Positions 27,361-36,608 of a DNA stretch of 64,000 nt are shown here, piece by piece. The DNA comes from Nocardioides sp. (GTDB lineage Bacteria; Actinomycetota; Actinomycetes; Propionibacteriales; Nocardioidaceae). Positions within the stretch are counted from its first letter, which is position 1. Every line of letters begins with the position of its first letter. The DNA is taken from the NCBI GenBank assembly GCA_037045645.1, contig JBAOIH010000001.1:1836001-1900000 (forward strand), given 5' to 3'. The notes beneath the pieces are model-generated. The model did no database searches. It saw only the letters and a program-made list of their open reading frames with translations, and was not told the DNA's origin. Made by a program: the position numbers and the translations under genes.

Positions 27361-27386
27361 GGTCACGCACGCGGTGGCCGGGGCTC
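27354..27386 (+). terminator. glnA transcription terminator
   Basis: A 13-bp stem (GAGCCCCGGTCAC with one G-U pair to GTGGCCGGGGCTC) and a 7-nt loop at the end of the tandem repeat. Part of the left arm comes from the last repeat unit. No U-tract follows. Confidence 0.7.
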
Positions 27387-27700
27387 GCCGCGCTTAGCGG
27401 GTGCCTGGAAGCCACCCAGTGGCAACGACGTACCCGTTAAGAGATCGGCGCGTCCCTGACCCGGACGGACTAGATCGAGATGACCCGAGTGGGTCATGCG
27501 AGCCCGCGCTCTCGGGACCTACTGTCCAGAATCGGCCCTGGTGTTTCGGCTGATGGGAAGTGGCGCATGGCGACAAGGTTGCGTGTCCTGATCGCGATGT
27601 TGTGGGTCGTGACCGGCCTTGCGGACACGACTCGCCGTCCCGGCCCCTGTCCGCGACCGGTGACGTGTCGAGTCGCTCTCTGAGCGTGAAGGTGTCCTGA
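27387..27700 (+). other. 314-bp stretch without a convincing gene
   Basis: It lies between the glnA terminator and the secreted-protein gene. A 67-codon plus-strand frame (27480-27683) has no ribosome site and an implausible sequence. It probably holds the promoter of the 27701 gene, but no clear -35/-10 pair could be assigned. Confidence 0.5.
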
Positions 27701-30700
27701 ATGTTCGCCAACTTCTCCCCCCGCCTTCGGCATGTTCTGGTCGCGGCGCTCGTGCTCGCCGGGCTGTCGATCATGGCGCCCGCCCACGCTGCCGTCACGG
27801 TGACGGCTGACTTCGACGACGTCGCCTCGGGCACCGCGCTCACCACGCAGTACCAGGCGCTGGGTCTGTCGTCCTTCACGGCAAACTCACGCACACTCGC
27901 ACTCGCGGGGCGCAGCGCGTGCTCCAGTGTCAGCGCGTCGAACCGGGCGGCGGGCACCACGTTGCCGCCGTCGATGCCGCACTATGCGTACGCGTCGAGC
28001 CACACGTCACCGGCAACCTTCTGTGCGACTTTCGCCGCCCTGCAGACCAGCATCTCGATGACCACGGCCGAGGATGTCAAGGTCTACGGGCTCACCGACC
28101 GCGGCGGCACGCTGGTCCCCGTCGACCTGGGCACACACTCACGGGGAAGCTTCACGGTGACTTGCGGCACGGTGCCGTGCCGCGACGTGCTAGTGACCCC
28201 CACGACGGCGACGGACCTGCACCTGGATGACTTGACCTTCGCAGCCTCGGGCCAACCCGCACCGTCCGTGACGGCGATGGCCGCGGGTCCGCTGACGATG
28301 CGTGACCATTACACCGGCTCGCTGACCTTTTATGTGCGCTACCGCTTCGGCGCGGTGCGACCCGCGTCGTTCGCCCTCTCCGGTTATGGCCTGACCTTCA
28401 CCAGGACGTCGCAGACTAACCCCGACGCCAGCACCACGAAACTCGTCTACACGGTGGCCAGCGACACGGCCGTGAATACGAACCAGACCGTGACCTTGAG
28501 TGCAGCGGGCCAGGCCATCGGCAGTGTCCCCGTGTCGGTGATCGAGCCGTACGCCCTCAAACTCACCGCCGGTGCGACCACCCGCGACAAGGCGTGGTGG
28601 GGCATCGCGGAGTCAGCAGCCGTGCCGCTCTCGCCGTGTGCTCCCACCCCGACCACAGTGAGTGTGACCGTGCCGGCCTCCGACACTCCCCCGCTGCCTG
28701 CGGAACGACTCATGGTGACCAACGACAGCGGCCAGGTGCTGGTTTCTCAGCCGCTCCCGGCCTCGGGCGGCACCGCCACCTACCCGCTGTCCTGGTCAGC
28801 CGGGAGCCATCTGGCGGCCTACGTCAGCGGTGTGCCGGGCGGGCAGAGTTTCGGGCTCGGGGCTTGGGCGCAGGCCGTTGCGTCGAGCATCGACTTGGTC
28901 CAGGAGATCTCGTACAGCAAGATCGACGACACGCCTCGGCGCTCAGTTCCGCGTTGGGGTCTGCCCGGCAGCCAGCTTCGCCTCACGGGCAAGAACCTCT
29001 GCTTCGACGGGACCATCAAGGTCGGCAACAGCAACCCCGTCCCCGTGACTGGCGATCCGTCCGACCCCGATCATGCGTTTGTGCAGGTGCCGTTCGATGC
29101 GACGTCTGGCAAGAGCGGTCTCGACCTCGGTCTGAGCCTGACCAGCCTCAACGGCAAGATAGCGCTGAGCTATGACAAACCGTTGACCATCCAGGTCCCG
29201 CGCTCTACCTCGGGCTTCCAAGCCGCCAACTTCTCCGAATCAGCGCCGTTCAGCGACTGGTATGCCGTGTTCGGCGATCGATTCGTGACGTGTCACGTGT
29301 TCTTCTGCGAGATCGACCCGGTGAAGTACGAGTTGTGGACCAAGTCGTTCTCCAAATACGGCAGTGGCGGCAACTGCTTCGGATTCGCCTCCTTGAGCTC
29401 GGCCCTGGAGTCGGGCTGGGTCTCGCGCAACGCCCTTGCCGACGACGGCATCGTGGACGCAGCCAACAACTTCACGATGACCCACGGGTGGGAACTCAAT
29501 GATCGGCTGAGGGCCGCGTTGCGACAGGGTCAGTTGAGCCAGTCGTCACCCTCGGTCAAACCGGCGATCGTGGCGGAGGGCAGCGACTATCAGGTCTTTG
29601 CGAACGCCTTCAAGACACTCCCACAGGACCACGACTTCTGGCTTGGCTTCTGGTTCGACACCAACGGCGGCAGAGGTGGACACATAGTCCGGATCACCGA
29701 CTGGTCGGTCGCCGCGAACCAGATCGTCCTCTCGGCGATCGATTCCAACCGGCCGTTCCGCGCTGGCGAAAACCACGCCATCAGCACTGAGCGTTACGTG
29801 ATCAGCAACGTCGACGGCAAGGTGTCCATGAACACCGTCACGTGGGGCAAGGCGGACAGCCTGAACTTGTGGGATCCCGCAAAGTTCCCCAAGCCGGGCA
29901 CGTTGGAGCTACCCAACGAATTCACCGCCAAGCCGTCAGGCTCGGGAGGTTTCAGTGCGTCGTCGACCAGCTCCGGCACCCGACTCACGAGTCCGCACGG
30001 ACGTGCCGTGCCCGGCATGACGACCGGTTATCGAGTCGGCGGAATGGGATTCGCCGAAGCGCCGTCGTTCAGCGGCACCTCCACGCTTCCGCTCACCGTG
30101 GTCTTGCCCCCTGGCACGCGACCGCAGGCGGTCAGCCTCACCCGAGGCCGGGCCAGCGTCACGTTGAGCGCCACTGGTGCCCAGCAGTTGACCGTGACCG
30201 CCGACGGCACGGTCACGGCCCCGAAGGGCGCGAGTCGCTCGCTGCTGATCACCGACGCGGCGCACGACAGTCGTACGGTCGACCTCGCGATCCCGGCCGG
30301 ACTGGCCCTGAAAGTCCAGCACACCGCCAATGCCTTCACCATCCTCGCCACTCGCGGCAGCGGGAAGATCAACCTCGATCTGCTCGGCGGCCGTGACCCC
30401 CTACGCGTACGACTTGGCCGACTCGCCCTCGGTAGGGGCGACCGTCTCACCCTGCCCGCCAAGACCTTCGACGCCACTGGACACGCCACCGTCAAGGTCA
30501 ACGGCAAACCCACCCGGATTACCCCGCGCAAGGGCAGCACCGTCGCCAAACGCATCCGCGCCAAAGCCACCACACGACGCATCTCCGTCACCGCTACGCG
30601 CACGCGAGCCACCGGGGACGCCGCCTACCTCAACGTCACCTGGCAGGTGACCCGCGGTGGTCGGAAGATCGCGAAGGGACGTACGAGTCGGCCCGCAACC

Positions 30701-30832
30701 TCGGCAGGTCGACTCCAGGTGAGCACCCGGTTGGCCAAGGCCAGGAAGGGTGACGTGGTCCGCGTCGCAGTGGTCGTCGTCTCCGCAGCCGGCGAGATGA
30801 CCCGACGTGGGATGCTCGTCAAGGTGAGATGA
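27701..30832 (+). CDS. Large secreted protein with possible Cys-His-Asp hydrolase domain
   Basis: 1043 residues. A signal peptide (LRHVLVAALVLAGLSIMAPAHA) predicts export with cleavage after AHA. Regions: an N-terminal beta domain to about 190; Ig-like stretches 190-400; a TIG/IPT-like unit near 415-500 (GLPGSQLRLTGKNLCFDGTI); a possible papain-fold domain 515-700, where GGNCFGFAS (Cys559), GGHIVRITDW (His661) and AIDSN (Asp681) are spaced like a catalytic triad; then a Ser/Thr/Lys/Arg-rich beta C-terminus. Catalysis is only inferred. There is no LPXTG or membrane anchor. GAAGGTG precedes the ATG. I do not recognise the whole protein. GC and codon use are slightly less extreme than in neighbours. 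Confidence 0.8.
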   Translation: MFANFSPRLRHVLVAALVLAGLSIMAPAHAAVTVTADFDDVASGTALTTQYQALGLSSFTANSRTLALAGRSACSSVSASNRAAGTTLPPSMPHYAYASSHTSPATFCATFAALQTSISMTTAEDVKVYGLTDRGGTLVPVDLGTHSRGSFTVTCGTVPCRDVLVTPTTATDLHLDDLTFAASGQPAPSVTAMAAGPLTMRDHYTGSLTFYVRYRFGAVRPASFALSGYGLTFTRTSQTNPDASTTKLVYTVASDTAVNTNQTVTLSAAGQAIGSVPVSVIEPYALKLTAGATTRDKAWWGIAESAAVPLSPCAPTPTTVSVTVPASDTPPLPAERLMVTNDSGQVLVSQPLPASGGTATYPLSWSAGSHLAAYVSGVPGGQSFGLGAWAQAVASSIDLVQEISYSKIDDTPRRSVPRWGLPGSQLRLTGKNLCFDGTIKVGNSNPVPVTGDPSDPDHAFVQVPFDATSGKSGLDLGLSLTSLNGKIALSYDKPLTIQVPRSTSGFQAANFSESAPFSDWYAVFGDRFVTCHVFFCEIDPVKYELWTKSFSKYGSGGNCFGFASLSSALESGWVSRNALADDGIVDAANNFTMTHGWELNDRLRAALRQGQLSQSSPSVKPAIVAEGSDYQVFANAFKTLPQDHDFWLGFWFDTNGGRGGHIVRITDWSVAANQIVLSAIDSNRPFRAGENHAISTERYVISNVDGKVSMNTVTWGKADSLNLWDPAKFPKPGTLELPNEFTAKPSGSGGFSASSTSSGTRLTSPHGRAVPGMTTGYRVGGMGFAEAPSFSGTSTLPLTVVLPPGTRPQAVSLTRGRASVTLSATGAQQLTVTADGTVTAPKGASRSLLITDAAHDSRTVDLAIPAGLALKVQHTANAFTILATRGSGKINLDLLGGRDPLRVRLGRLALGRGDRLTLPAKTFDATGHATVKVNGKPTRITPRKGSTVAKRIRAKATTRRISVTATRTRATGDAAYLNVTWQVTRGGRKIAKGRTSRPATSAGRLQVSTRLAKARKGDVVRVAVVVVSAAGEMTRRGMLVKVR

Positions 30833-30862
30833 CTGGCCCGCGTCACGCGCTCGTGGGCCGCC

Positions 30863-31495
30863 TCAGTCGCAGTTGCCGCACACACCCGTGGCACTGAGTT
30901 GCATGAAGCAGCGCGGGCACACCGCCACCTGGGGCTCGGGCTTCGGAGCCGGGCGAGAAGTGCTGGGACGCGGGGTGCGCGGTCGCGCTGCTCGGGCGGG
31001 CGCTGACTCGCGTGCGGCGACAGCCGCGGCGAGCCGCGCTGCCTCCTTCGTACGAGCGGCTTCCCCGAGCAGGTCGGCGAGCCAGTCCTCATCGGCGCCG
31101 AGCGCACTCAACACCGCGCGTGCCTCCGGGGTCTCCAGGTGCTTGGGCTTGGTGGTGATGTCGTAGGGCGACGGCTGACCCGACATGAAATTCGCACCGT
31201 GCGGTGGCACGTGGTCAGGCAGACGACGATGACGCCAGCGCACGCTGACACCGGCGTACGTCAACATCACCGAATCCGGCCGCTTCCACCCGGCCAGCGC
31301 CCAACTGCCGTGGCGGTTGGCCGCGTACACGAGCAGGTCCTGCTCCGCAATCTTGCCGATGGCCGTCAGCGCGATGCGCTCGGGGTTGGCGAAGGTGCCC
31401 CGGATGTGCACGATGCGGTCGCCCTCGCGAGTGACGTCCCAGCCCTGCGCGGCGAGGTCGTCGAGAGCGTCTTCGAGTCGGTCCTCGTCACTCAT
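30863..31495 (-). CDS. Hypothetical protein with C-terminal zinc ribbon
   Basis: 210 residues. An acidic N-terminal domain (MSDEDRLEDALDDLAAQGWDV), a central part with PPHGANFMSGQPSPYDITTKP, an Ala/Pro/Arg-rich linker, and a short zinc ribbon at the end with two Cys pairs, CPRC and CGNC. Zinc binding is inferred from the spacing. No enzyme signature was recognised. It is followed upstream by the 67-residue gene on the same strand with an 11-nt gap, so the two are probably co-transcribed. Confidence 0.75.
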   Translation of the reverse strand: MSDEDRLEDALDDLAAQGWDVTREGDRIVHIRGTFANPERIALTAIGKIAEQDLLVYAANRHGSWALAGWKRPDSVMLTYAGVSVRWRHRRLPDHVPPHGANFMSGQPSPYDITTKPKHLETPEARAVLSALGADEDWLADLLGEAARTKEAARLAAAVAARESAPARAARPRTPRPSTSRPAPKPEPQVAVCPRCFMQLSATGVCGNCD

Positions 31496-31506
31496 CAGTC
31501 GTGCGG

Positions 31507-31710
31507 TCAGACCTGCTTTTTGAACCAGTAGGTCATGTCATCGTCGGGCACGACCTGGACCAACTCCCAGCCGCCCTCACCGAGCATGCTGAGGAGGTCC
31601 TCCCAAGACTCGGCGCCGTCCACGATGCCCTCGGGGTCGGCGTTATAGCCGCTGACCTCGACGTTGCCGTTGTCATCGACGTTGATCTCCAGATGTGCCC
31701 ATGCAGCCAT
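31507..31710 (-). CDS. Small hypothetical protein
   Basis: 67 residues, acidic, with no signal or membrane segment: starts MAAWAHLEINVDDNGNVEV and ends DDMTYWFKKQV. The pattern GWELVQVVPDDD...YWFKK resembles small DUF4177-like proteins, though this is a weak resemblance. It is upstream of, and probably co-transcribed with, the zinc-ribbon gene. Confidence 0.7.
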   Translation of the reverse strand: MAAWAHLEINVDDNGNVEVSGYNADPEGIVDGAESWEDLLSMLGEGGWELVQVVPDDDMTYWFKKQV

Positions 31711-31752
31711 GGCCCCGATCCTGCCAGGGTCCGCCCAGCCAGACCAGAGCGC

Positions 31753-31787
31753 CCCCGTGAAGACTGGGTGAAGGCCCGGTCACGGGG
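31753..31787 (-). terminator. Possible stem-loop at the end of the ctlX-like gene
   Basis: CCCCGTGA at 31753-31760 pairs exactly with TCACGGGG at 31780-31787 across a 19-nt loop. The distal arm overlaps the stop codon of the minus-strand gene, so it may terminate that transcript. The stem is short and has no U-tract. Confidence 0.4.
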
Positions 31788-33207
31788 TCTGGCGGACGAC
31801 TCGCTCCAGGACCACGGGACTGGTCCCGACCACCTCGACTTCCGGCAATTTGGCGAGGACCGCGCACACGAAGGACGAGCGTTTGATGTTGAGGTCGTCG
31901 CTGGCGAGCAGTTCTCGGTTGCTCAGACGGCCGTGTTCGCGCAGCGCCTGCCAGGCACTCTCGAACATCCAGGCGGGCACGAGTTGCGGCCCAGCACCGC
32001 GGTTCTGGGTGCGTTCGTTCTCTACGAGGATGCCGGACGGTCCGAGTTCGACGATGGTGTTGGGCCGATGATGCCCGAGCGTGTGTACGACGCGCTCCTC
32101 CCCGATCGCCGCGCGGATGGCGCTGAGCAGGTCCGGTGAGAACTCCTCGGCGCGTGACTCGACGTCATAGACGGCTTCCGGGCTCGCCGTGTCGACATAC
32201 CGACCATCGGCGGTCACCGGGTTGTCCTCGTTGATCGCCTCGACGGCCTCGGTCAGCTCCGGCCCGGTCGCAGGTCGTCGATCCAGGTGGACGCCCGCGA
32301 TCATGCATCTGACGGACCCTCCGGCCAGTTCGATGGTGGGGATCTCGACGGCCACGATCTCGCAATGCTGCTCGATGGCCGTCACCTGCTCGGCGGTGAG
32401 AGACGCCCGCGCTCGCGCCGACATCGCCAGCACGGATCTGCGGTGCCCCTCGGGCGTACGACCGGTCAACTCGACCGCATTGCCCGCGAACTCACGCACC
32501 TGCGCCTCGGTGATCTCGATGACCGTACGCCCGCGTACGGACAACCGCTCGCGGACCTGCTCACGGCGTGCGACATCCGGGATCATCTCCAGGGCGAAGA
32601 GTGCGACCTCGGTGCCCACACACGCGATGACATTGGTGTGATAAACGGGTACGCCGTCGGAGTCGACCGCATCGAAGGCCATCGGCTCGTACCCGAAGTC
32701 GGTGCAGAAGCGTTCGAGCACGTGCGTGTCCGCCCGGTGCGAGCGCGCGGTGTACGCCACCCGGGAGATGTGGTCGAGCACCATCGCGCCGGTGCCTTCC
32801 AAGAAGATGCCGTCGGGTTCGAGGCCGGAGTAGTCGACGATCGTCTGCACGCGATAGTTCGACTTCAAGAACTCCAAGACGTCCGCGCGTCGCTCGTGTC
32901 GACGATTGGAGGCGTACATCGGATAGACCGCGACATTGCCGCCTGCGTGGGTCGACAACCAGTTGTTGGGAAACACGCTGTCGGGACGTGTGTGGTCCTG
33001 GTCCTCGAACACGTGCACGGTGACGCCCGCCTGCCGCAGCGCCTCGGCCACGGCATCCATCTCGGCGAGCGCCGCCCCTGCCACGTCGAGGTCACTCTCG
33101 CCGACCGGGACGTCGGCCTGGAAGGCGTTGTCGGCGGCTGTCGCCGGGTTGGGTCGGAAGCGTTCGGCGCGGATCAGAATTACCGCGCTGGGGGCCTGGG
33201 CACTCAC
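31780..33207 (-). CDS. ctlX: CtlX-like amidinotransferase/dihydrolase with extra C-terminal domain
   Basis: 475 residues from the GTG at 33207 (MSAQAPSAVILIRAERF); the frame extends further upstream but there it reads the shadow of a decayed gene. Residues 1-310 are a complete guanidine-group hydrolase of the citrulline-utilisation CtlX type: FPNNW, FLEGTGAMVLD, the histidine in VYHTNVIACVG (His190) and the catalytic cysteine in GGSVRCMIAG (Cys301). CtlX proteins normally end about here. Residues 320-475 form an additional domain, partly helical, whose LREHGRLSNRELLASDDLNIKR region looks like a winged helix. The substrate is not certain. No strong ribosome site is visible. Confidence 0.82.
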   Translation of the reverse strand: MSAQAPSAVILIRAERFRPNPATAADNAFQADVPVGESDLDVAGAALAEMDAVAEALRQAGVTVHVFEDQDHTRPDSVFPNNWLSTHAGGNVAVYPMYASNRRHERRADVLEFLKSNYRVQTIVDYSGLEPDGIFLEGTGAMVLDHISRVAYTARSHRADTHVLERFCTDFGYEPMAFDAVDSDGVPVYHTNVIACVGTEVALFALEMIPDVARREQVRERLSVRGRTVIEITEAQVREFAGNAVELTGRTPEGHRRSVLAMSARARASLTAEQVTAIEQHCEIVAVEIPTIELAGGSVRCMIAGVHLDRRPATGPELTEAVEAINEDNPVTADGRYVDTASPEAVYDVESRAEEFSPDLLSAIRAAIGEERVVHTLGHHRPNTIVELGPSGILVENERTQNRGAGPQLVPAWMFESAWQALREHGRLSNRELLASDDLNIKRSSFVCAVLAKLPEVEVVGTSPVVLERVVRQTP

Positions 33208-33217
33208 CGTCGTGAGG

Positions 33218-33740
33218 CTAGACCATGACTGGGGCCATCCAGTCCGCGATCTGCTCGGGATCGTGGCCGAGGGTCGCAGCGGCAACGACGAGTTCGGTGA
33301 CGACCTCGCCTGCGTGTCCGCCTCGCGCCAGGGATTGTTGAGCACGATGCCGTGCGCGCGTACGAAGTCCAACAGGCGCTCATTGGTCGGGAGACGATCA
33401 GCCTCGGCGTAGCCCTCGAAGGTCGCGACGTGCGGACCTTCGACCCGGAATCCTCGATCCCTGAGAGCACTGGCCAGCGCGCGAGCCGCGTCGAGGTATT
33501 CCCGCATCCGCGGCAGCTCGTCGCGCAAACCGAGCAGACCGCCGACGGCGAGGATGGTCATGCCGTAGAGCGTGCCGCGCCGCCCTCGCCATACCGATCC
33601 CACTCGGTGATCCCCAGCGCCTGCGCTCCCTCGGCCAATCGGTGCAGCATCGCGGACGGCGATTCCTCGCGGTGCCAAAAGCACGGAGTCGAGGCAGCAG
33701 CGACGGCCGCCGCATAGCGGGTCGCGAAGTCTTCACCCAT
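33218..33740 (-). pseudogene. Decayed threonine-aldolase-like gene
   Basis: Pieces in three frames of the minus strand match the two ends of a threonine aldolase family (PLP, beta-eliminating lyase) protein. The N-terminal piece (start at 33740) ends in WDRYGEGG; the next piece, in another frame, starts at RRGTLYGMTILAVGGLLGL and runs to NNPWREADTQ; a third frame ends EVVTELVVAAATLGHDPEQI...MAPVMV and stop at 33218. The middle of the protein, including the PLP lysine region, is missing. The last shift is repaired by adding one C. This is gene decay by internal deletion plus frameshift, not a functional gene. Confidence 0.75.
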
Positions 33741-33763
33741 GTCCCGGACTCTCTCAGATCGGC

Positions 33764-36601
33764 TCAGGACCAGTGCTGGCGCAAGACGACCACGAGATCA
33801 TCACGGTCGGTCTTAGCGGCCTCGGCCAACGCCTGCTGCCCACGAGCGCTGCGTGTGGAGATTCGTTCGAGACCGCCAACCCACTCGGACCAAGCCGCGT
33901 CGTACTCGGGAGAGACCTTCAGTCCTTCGGAGGCGTACCAAAACGTCCGATGTGCCGCGATCTGGCCAAAGCCGGCTGCTTCCACCTCTGCTGTGGTCAG
34001 ATCGCTGCGCGCAACGACCTGCACTCCCCTAAGACCCCACGCCGACGAAACTGGCCCCAGCACGGTGTCGAGGTTCTTGGCGAATAGCTCCGACTCATGC
34101 GCAGACACGTCGCGCAGCACACAACGAACTCCGCCCGACTGATCTGCGTGCAGGTCAAGTGCTTCGGCGCCACGTGAGAGTTGACCACGCCGTCGCATCC
34201 CGTCAGCCACAACGGCCGCCAATCGGAACAGGCCCGGGGGCTCGGTGCCAATCTCGGCAATGATCCGGCGACCACGTCGTCTGGCCTTGCGACGCTCGAA
34301 GTAGGAGGAGATGCGCGGCAGGGCAAGGCGCGCTGCCAGCCAGCCTGCGAATGCCACGCCGACGGTGGCGCCTGTCACGACTCCGTTGCTCGCGGACATC
34401 TCAACGGCTGCCATTCCTCCCCCGATGCCCGCCGGAACTGATGCGACGGCGGCTGTCACGTGCTGGTGCAACGTGAGCCGACTGGACTCGCGGCGCGGCA
34501 ACGCAGGCGACCAGCTCGACTGCGAACCAGCTGATGGCGCGACGACGCGGCCCTTGGGACCCAAGACGGCAAACGGCATCGTGGTGCGACCGATGATCGA
34601 GTCAGGGTCGAGAGTGGGTGACGTCACTCGAAGGGTGCTCGAGGTTTGATCCCGATAGGGCTCGCCCACTCGCCAACCCTCGCGTACGACTAGACGGTCT
34701 TGAGCTCGGGCAACCGCAGCGGCATTCACCGCATCGAAGCGGTCACTTGCGGGCGGTCGATAGGGCGAAAACGAGGAGTCGAGGTGTGCGACACCGTCGA
34801 CGATGTCGCCATCACCGTCGAGGCTGAAGTAGCCCTGGTGCTTGTCGACAAGTCGGTGCCAGTCCCGATCGCCGCGAGGGTGGTCGGGCGCCACACAGGT
34901 GACGGTCCAGTTGTTGGATGCCTTTTCCGGATCGCCAGGATCGGTCCGCAGCGCTCTCCCCCGCGTTTGCACGACGGAGGTCGAGGAAGTGACGGTGGTG
35001 AGGTCGATCAGCGAATTGACCGTACGCGCATCCCAACCCTCGCCGAGCAACGCCCGCGTGCCCACCAGCACTTGGGCACCACCGGCCTCGAAGAACGCCG
35101 TCACATGCCGCACCCATACCCGTGACGTCCACGAGCCCTCCAGACGGGCGATGCCGTCCTGGTCCGGCTGGGTGATCTGCAAAGTGGCTGCTAACGGATC
35201 CGACTCGGCAACATGAGCACGCAGTCGCGTGAGTGTCTCTGGCAGGCCCGCCACCACCTTCGCGGTGACCATGAGCGCCGGTATTGCCGCGGTGGACGCG
35301 TCGCGTGACAGGGCGACCAGCACGTCGTACGCCGAACCGGTCTGCTGCTCCAGCACACCCGCCAAGGTCGCCGGCAGCGTCGCGCTGGCCCTTTCGTAGT
35401 CGCACAGCACCAGCATCCGCAGCCGCGGGCCGAGAATGACCTGCTCGGCATCGACGATGGAGACGGCCGCGGTGACCTTGGCCGCCGAGCGCGCGAGCAC
35501 GCGGTCAACAGGAGTACGCCCGCGACGGATGCCTCGCTTGGTCCAGGTGAAGCCGATAGCGGGCAAGACGTCACGCACTGCTTGCACGAGGGCCTTGTCG
35601 TGGGCTGCCGTGGAGGGTTGGACACATTCCAGGATCCACTTGTTCAGCAGCAGCACCCAGTCGTCGGCAGTGGGACCCTGCCGATGTTGTTCGGCGAGAT
35701 GACCTCCGGGCGGCAGCCCCAAGAGCCCCGCGTAGTGGAAGCGCAAGGCTGCGTCGGCGAGTTCGGGCTCTCGGGCGAGGATGCGTTCGAACGCGTGCGA
35801 CGAAGCCAGAAACCTCTCGTCTAGCCACGGCAGAAAAGCCGTCGTGCCGTGCTTGGGGTCCAGCAATGCTGTGGTGAGTTCCGTGAACCGTTGTGCCGAT
35901 TCGTCGAGCCAATCGCGCTCGCGTGGCGTCGGCAACACCACCCAGGCCAGTTCTTGGAAGGGTGCCAGGTCACCCTCGCGCACCACGGCCGGGATGGACG
36001 CAGCGAATGCCACCTCGCCGAAAAGTTGAGTGCGCAGCATGGACTGCTCCGCAGACATCAGCGTCGGCGGCGTCGCGGTGAGGCCGAGGACGCGAGCCTC
36101 GGGCAACTCCTCGAGGATCTCGCCGAGGAGTCGGCCCCACACTTCGAGGAGATGGTGGCACTCGTCGAGGATCAACAGGATCCGACCCGCCCGGCGCAGT
36201 TCCTCGACCAGTGCCCGCCCGTTCTCGTGAAGCCGTCCCAACGGATTGCGTCGGCCCCGCTCTGCGTCCGTCGCCTCGGCGTCGGCATCGAAGACCGCCA
36301 GCGACTGATACGTCAGGGCAGACATCGCCTCGTCGAGGACCCGATCCGTGCCGACCTCCAGCCCGAAGGCACGCCCCTGGGACTCCCATTGCGACTGGAT
36401 CGCGGTATTCGGCGCGAACGCCACGACGCGAGCCACCTCGCCGGTTCTCAGCATTGCCGCAGCGGTCTCCAGGCCGACTCGGGTCTTGCCAGCTCCTGGT
36501 GGAAGCTCGACCCAGGCTCGCGTACGCCCTGACTGCCACCCCGCCGCCAGCGCATCGAGTGCCGCACGTTGGTGGTGGCGCAGCGGAGGTGGCGAGGTCA
36601 C
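33764..36601 (-). CDS. DEAD/DEAH-box (SF2) helicase with C-terminal membrane segment
   Basis: 945 residues from the GTG at 36601, 7 nt after the glnE stop; an in-frame ATG at 36640 inside glnE is an alternative. Helicase motifs in order: ELPPGAGKTRVG (I, about 33-42), ILDECHH (II, 146-150), GLTATPP (III), and in the second domain LVGTRALLGEGWDARTVN and QTRGRALR (V-VI). Residues beyond about 720 differ: a hydrophobic stretch (VVTGATVGVAFAGWLAARLAL), a very basic patch RRKARRRGRR, and an alpha/beta tail of unknown type. It is last in the glnA2-amidotransferase-glnE operon. Role unknown; DNA or RNA unwinding is inferred from motifs. Confidence 0.82.
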   Translation of the reverse strand: MTSPPPLRHHQRAALDALAAGWQSGRTRAWVELPPGAGKTRVGLETAAAMLRTGEVARVVAFAPNTAIQSQWESQGRAFGLEVGTDRVLDEAMSALTYQSLAVFDADAEATDAERGRRNPLGRLHENGRALVEELRRAGRILLILDECHHLLEVWGRLLGEILEELPEARVLGLTATPPTLMSAEQSMLRTQLFGEVAFAASIPAVVREGDLAPFQELAWVVLPTPRERDWLDESAQRFTELTTALLDPKHGTTAFLPWLDERFLASSHAFERILAREPELADAALRFHYAGLLGLPPGGHLAEQHRQGPTADDWVLLLNKWILECVQPSTAAHDKALVQAVRDVLPAIGFTWTKRGIRRGRTPVDRVLARSAAKVTAAVSIVDAEQVILGPRLRMLVLCDYERASATLPATLAGVLEQQTGSAYDVLVALSRDASTAAIPALMVTAKVVAGLPETLTRLRAHVAESDPLAATLQITQPDQDGIARLEGSWTSRVWVRHVTAFFEAGGAQVLVGTRALLGEGWDARTVNSLIDLTTVTSSTSVVQTRGRALRTDPGDPEKASNNWTVTCVAPDHPRGDRDWHRLVDKHQGYFSLDGDGDIVDGVAHLDSSFSPYRPPASDRFDAVNAAAVARAQDRLVVREGWRVGEPYRDQTSSTLRVTSPTLDPDSIIGRTTMPFAVLGPKGRVVAPSAGSQSSWSPALPRRESSRLTLHQHVTAAVASVPAGIGGGMAAVEMSASNGVVTGATVGVAFAGWLAARLALPRISSYFERRKARRRGRRIIAEIGTEPPGLFRLAAVVADGMRRRGQLSRGAEALDLHADQSGGVRCVLRDVSAHESELFAKNLDTVLGPVSSAWGLRGVQVVARSDLTTAEVEAAGFGQIAAHRTFWYASEGLKVSPEYDAAWSEWVGGLERISTRSARGQQALAEAAKTDRDDLVVVLRQHWS

Positions 36602-36608
36602 CCATGGA

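Noticed and set aside
27480..27683. 67-codon frame between glnA and the secreted-protein gene
   Set aside because: No ribosome site, no plausible protein pattern, ends rich in Pro and Arg.
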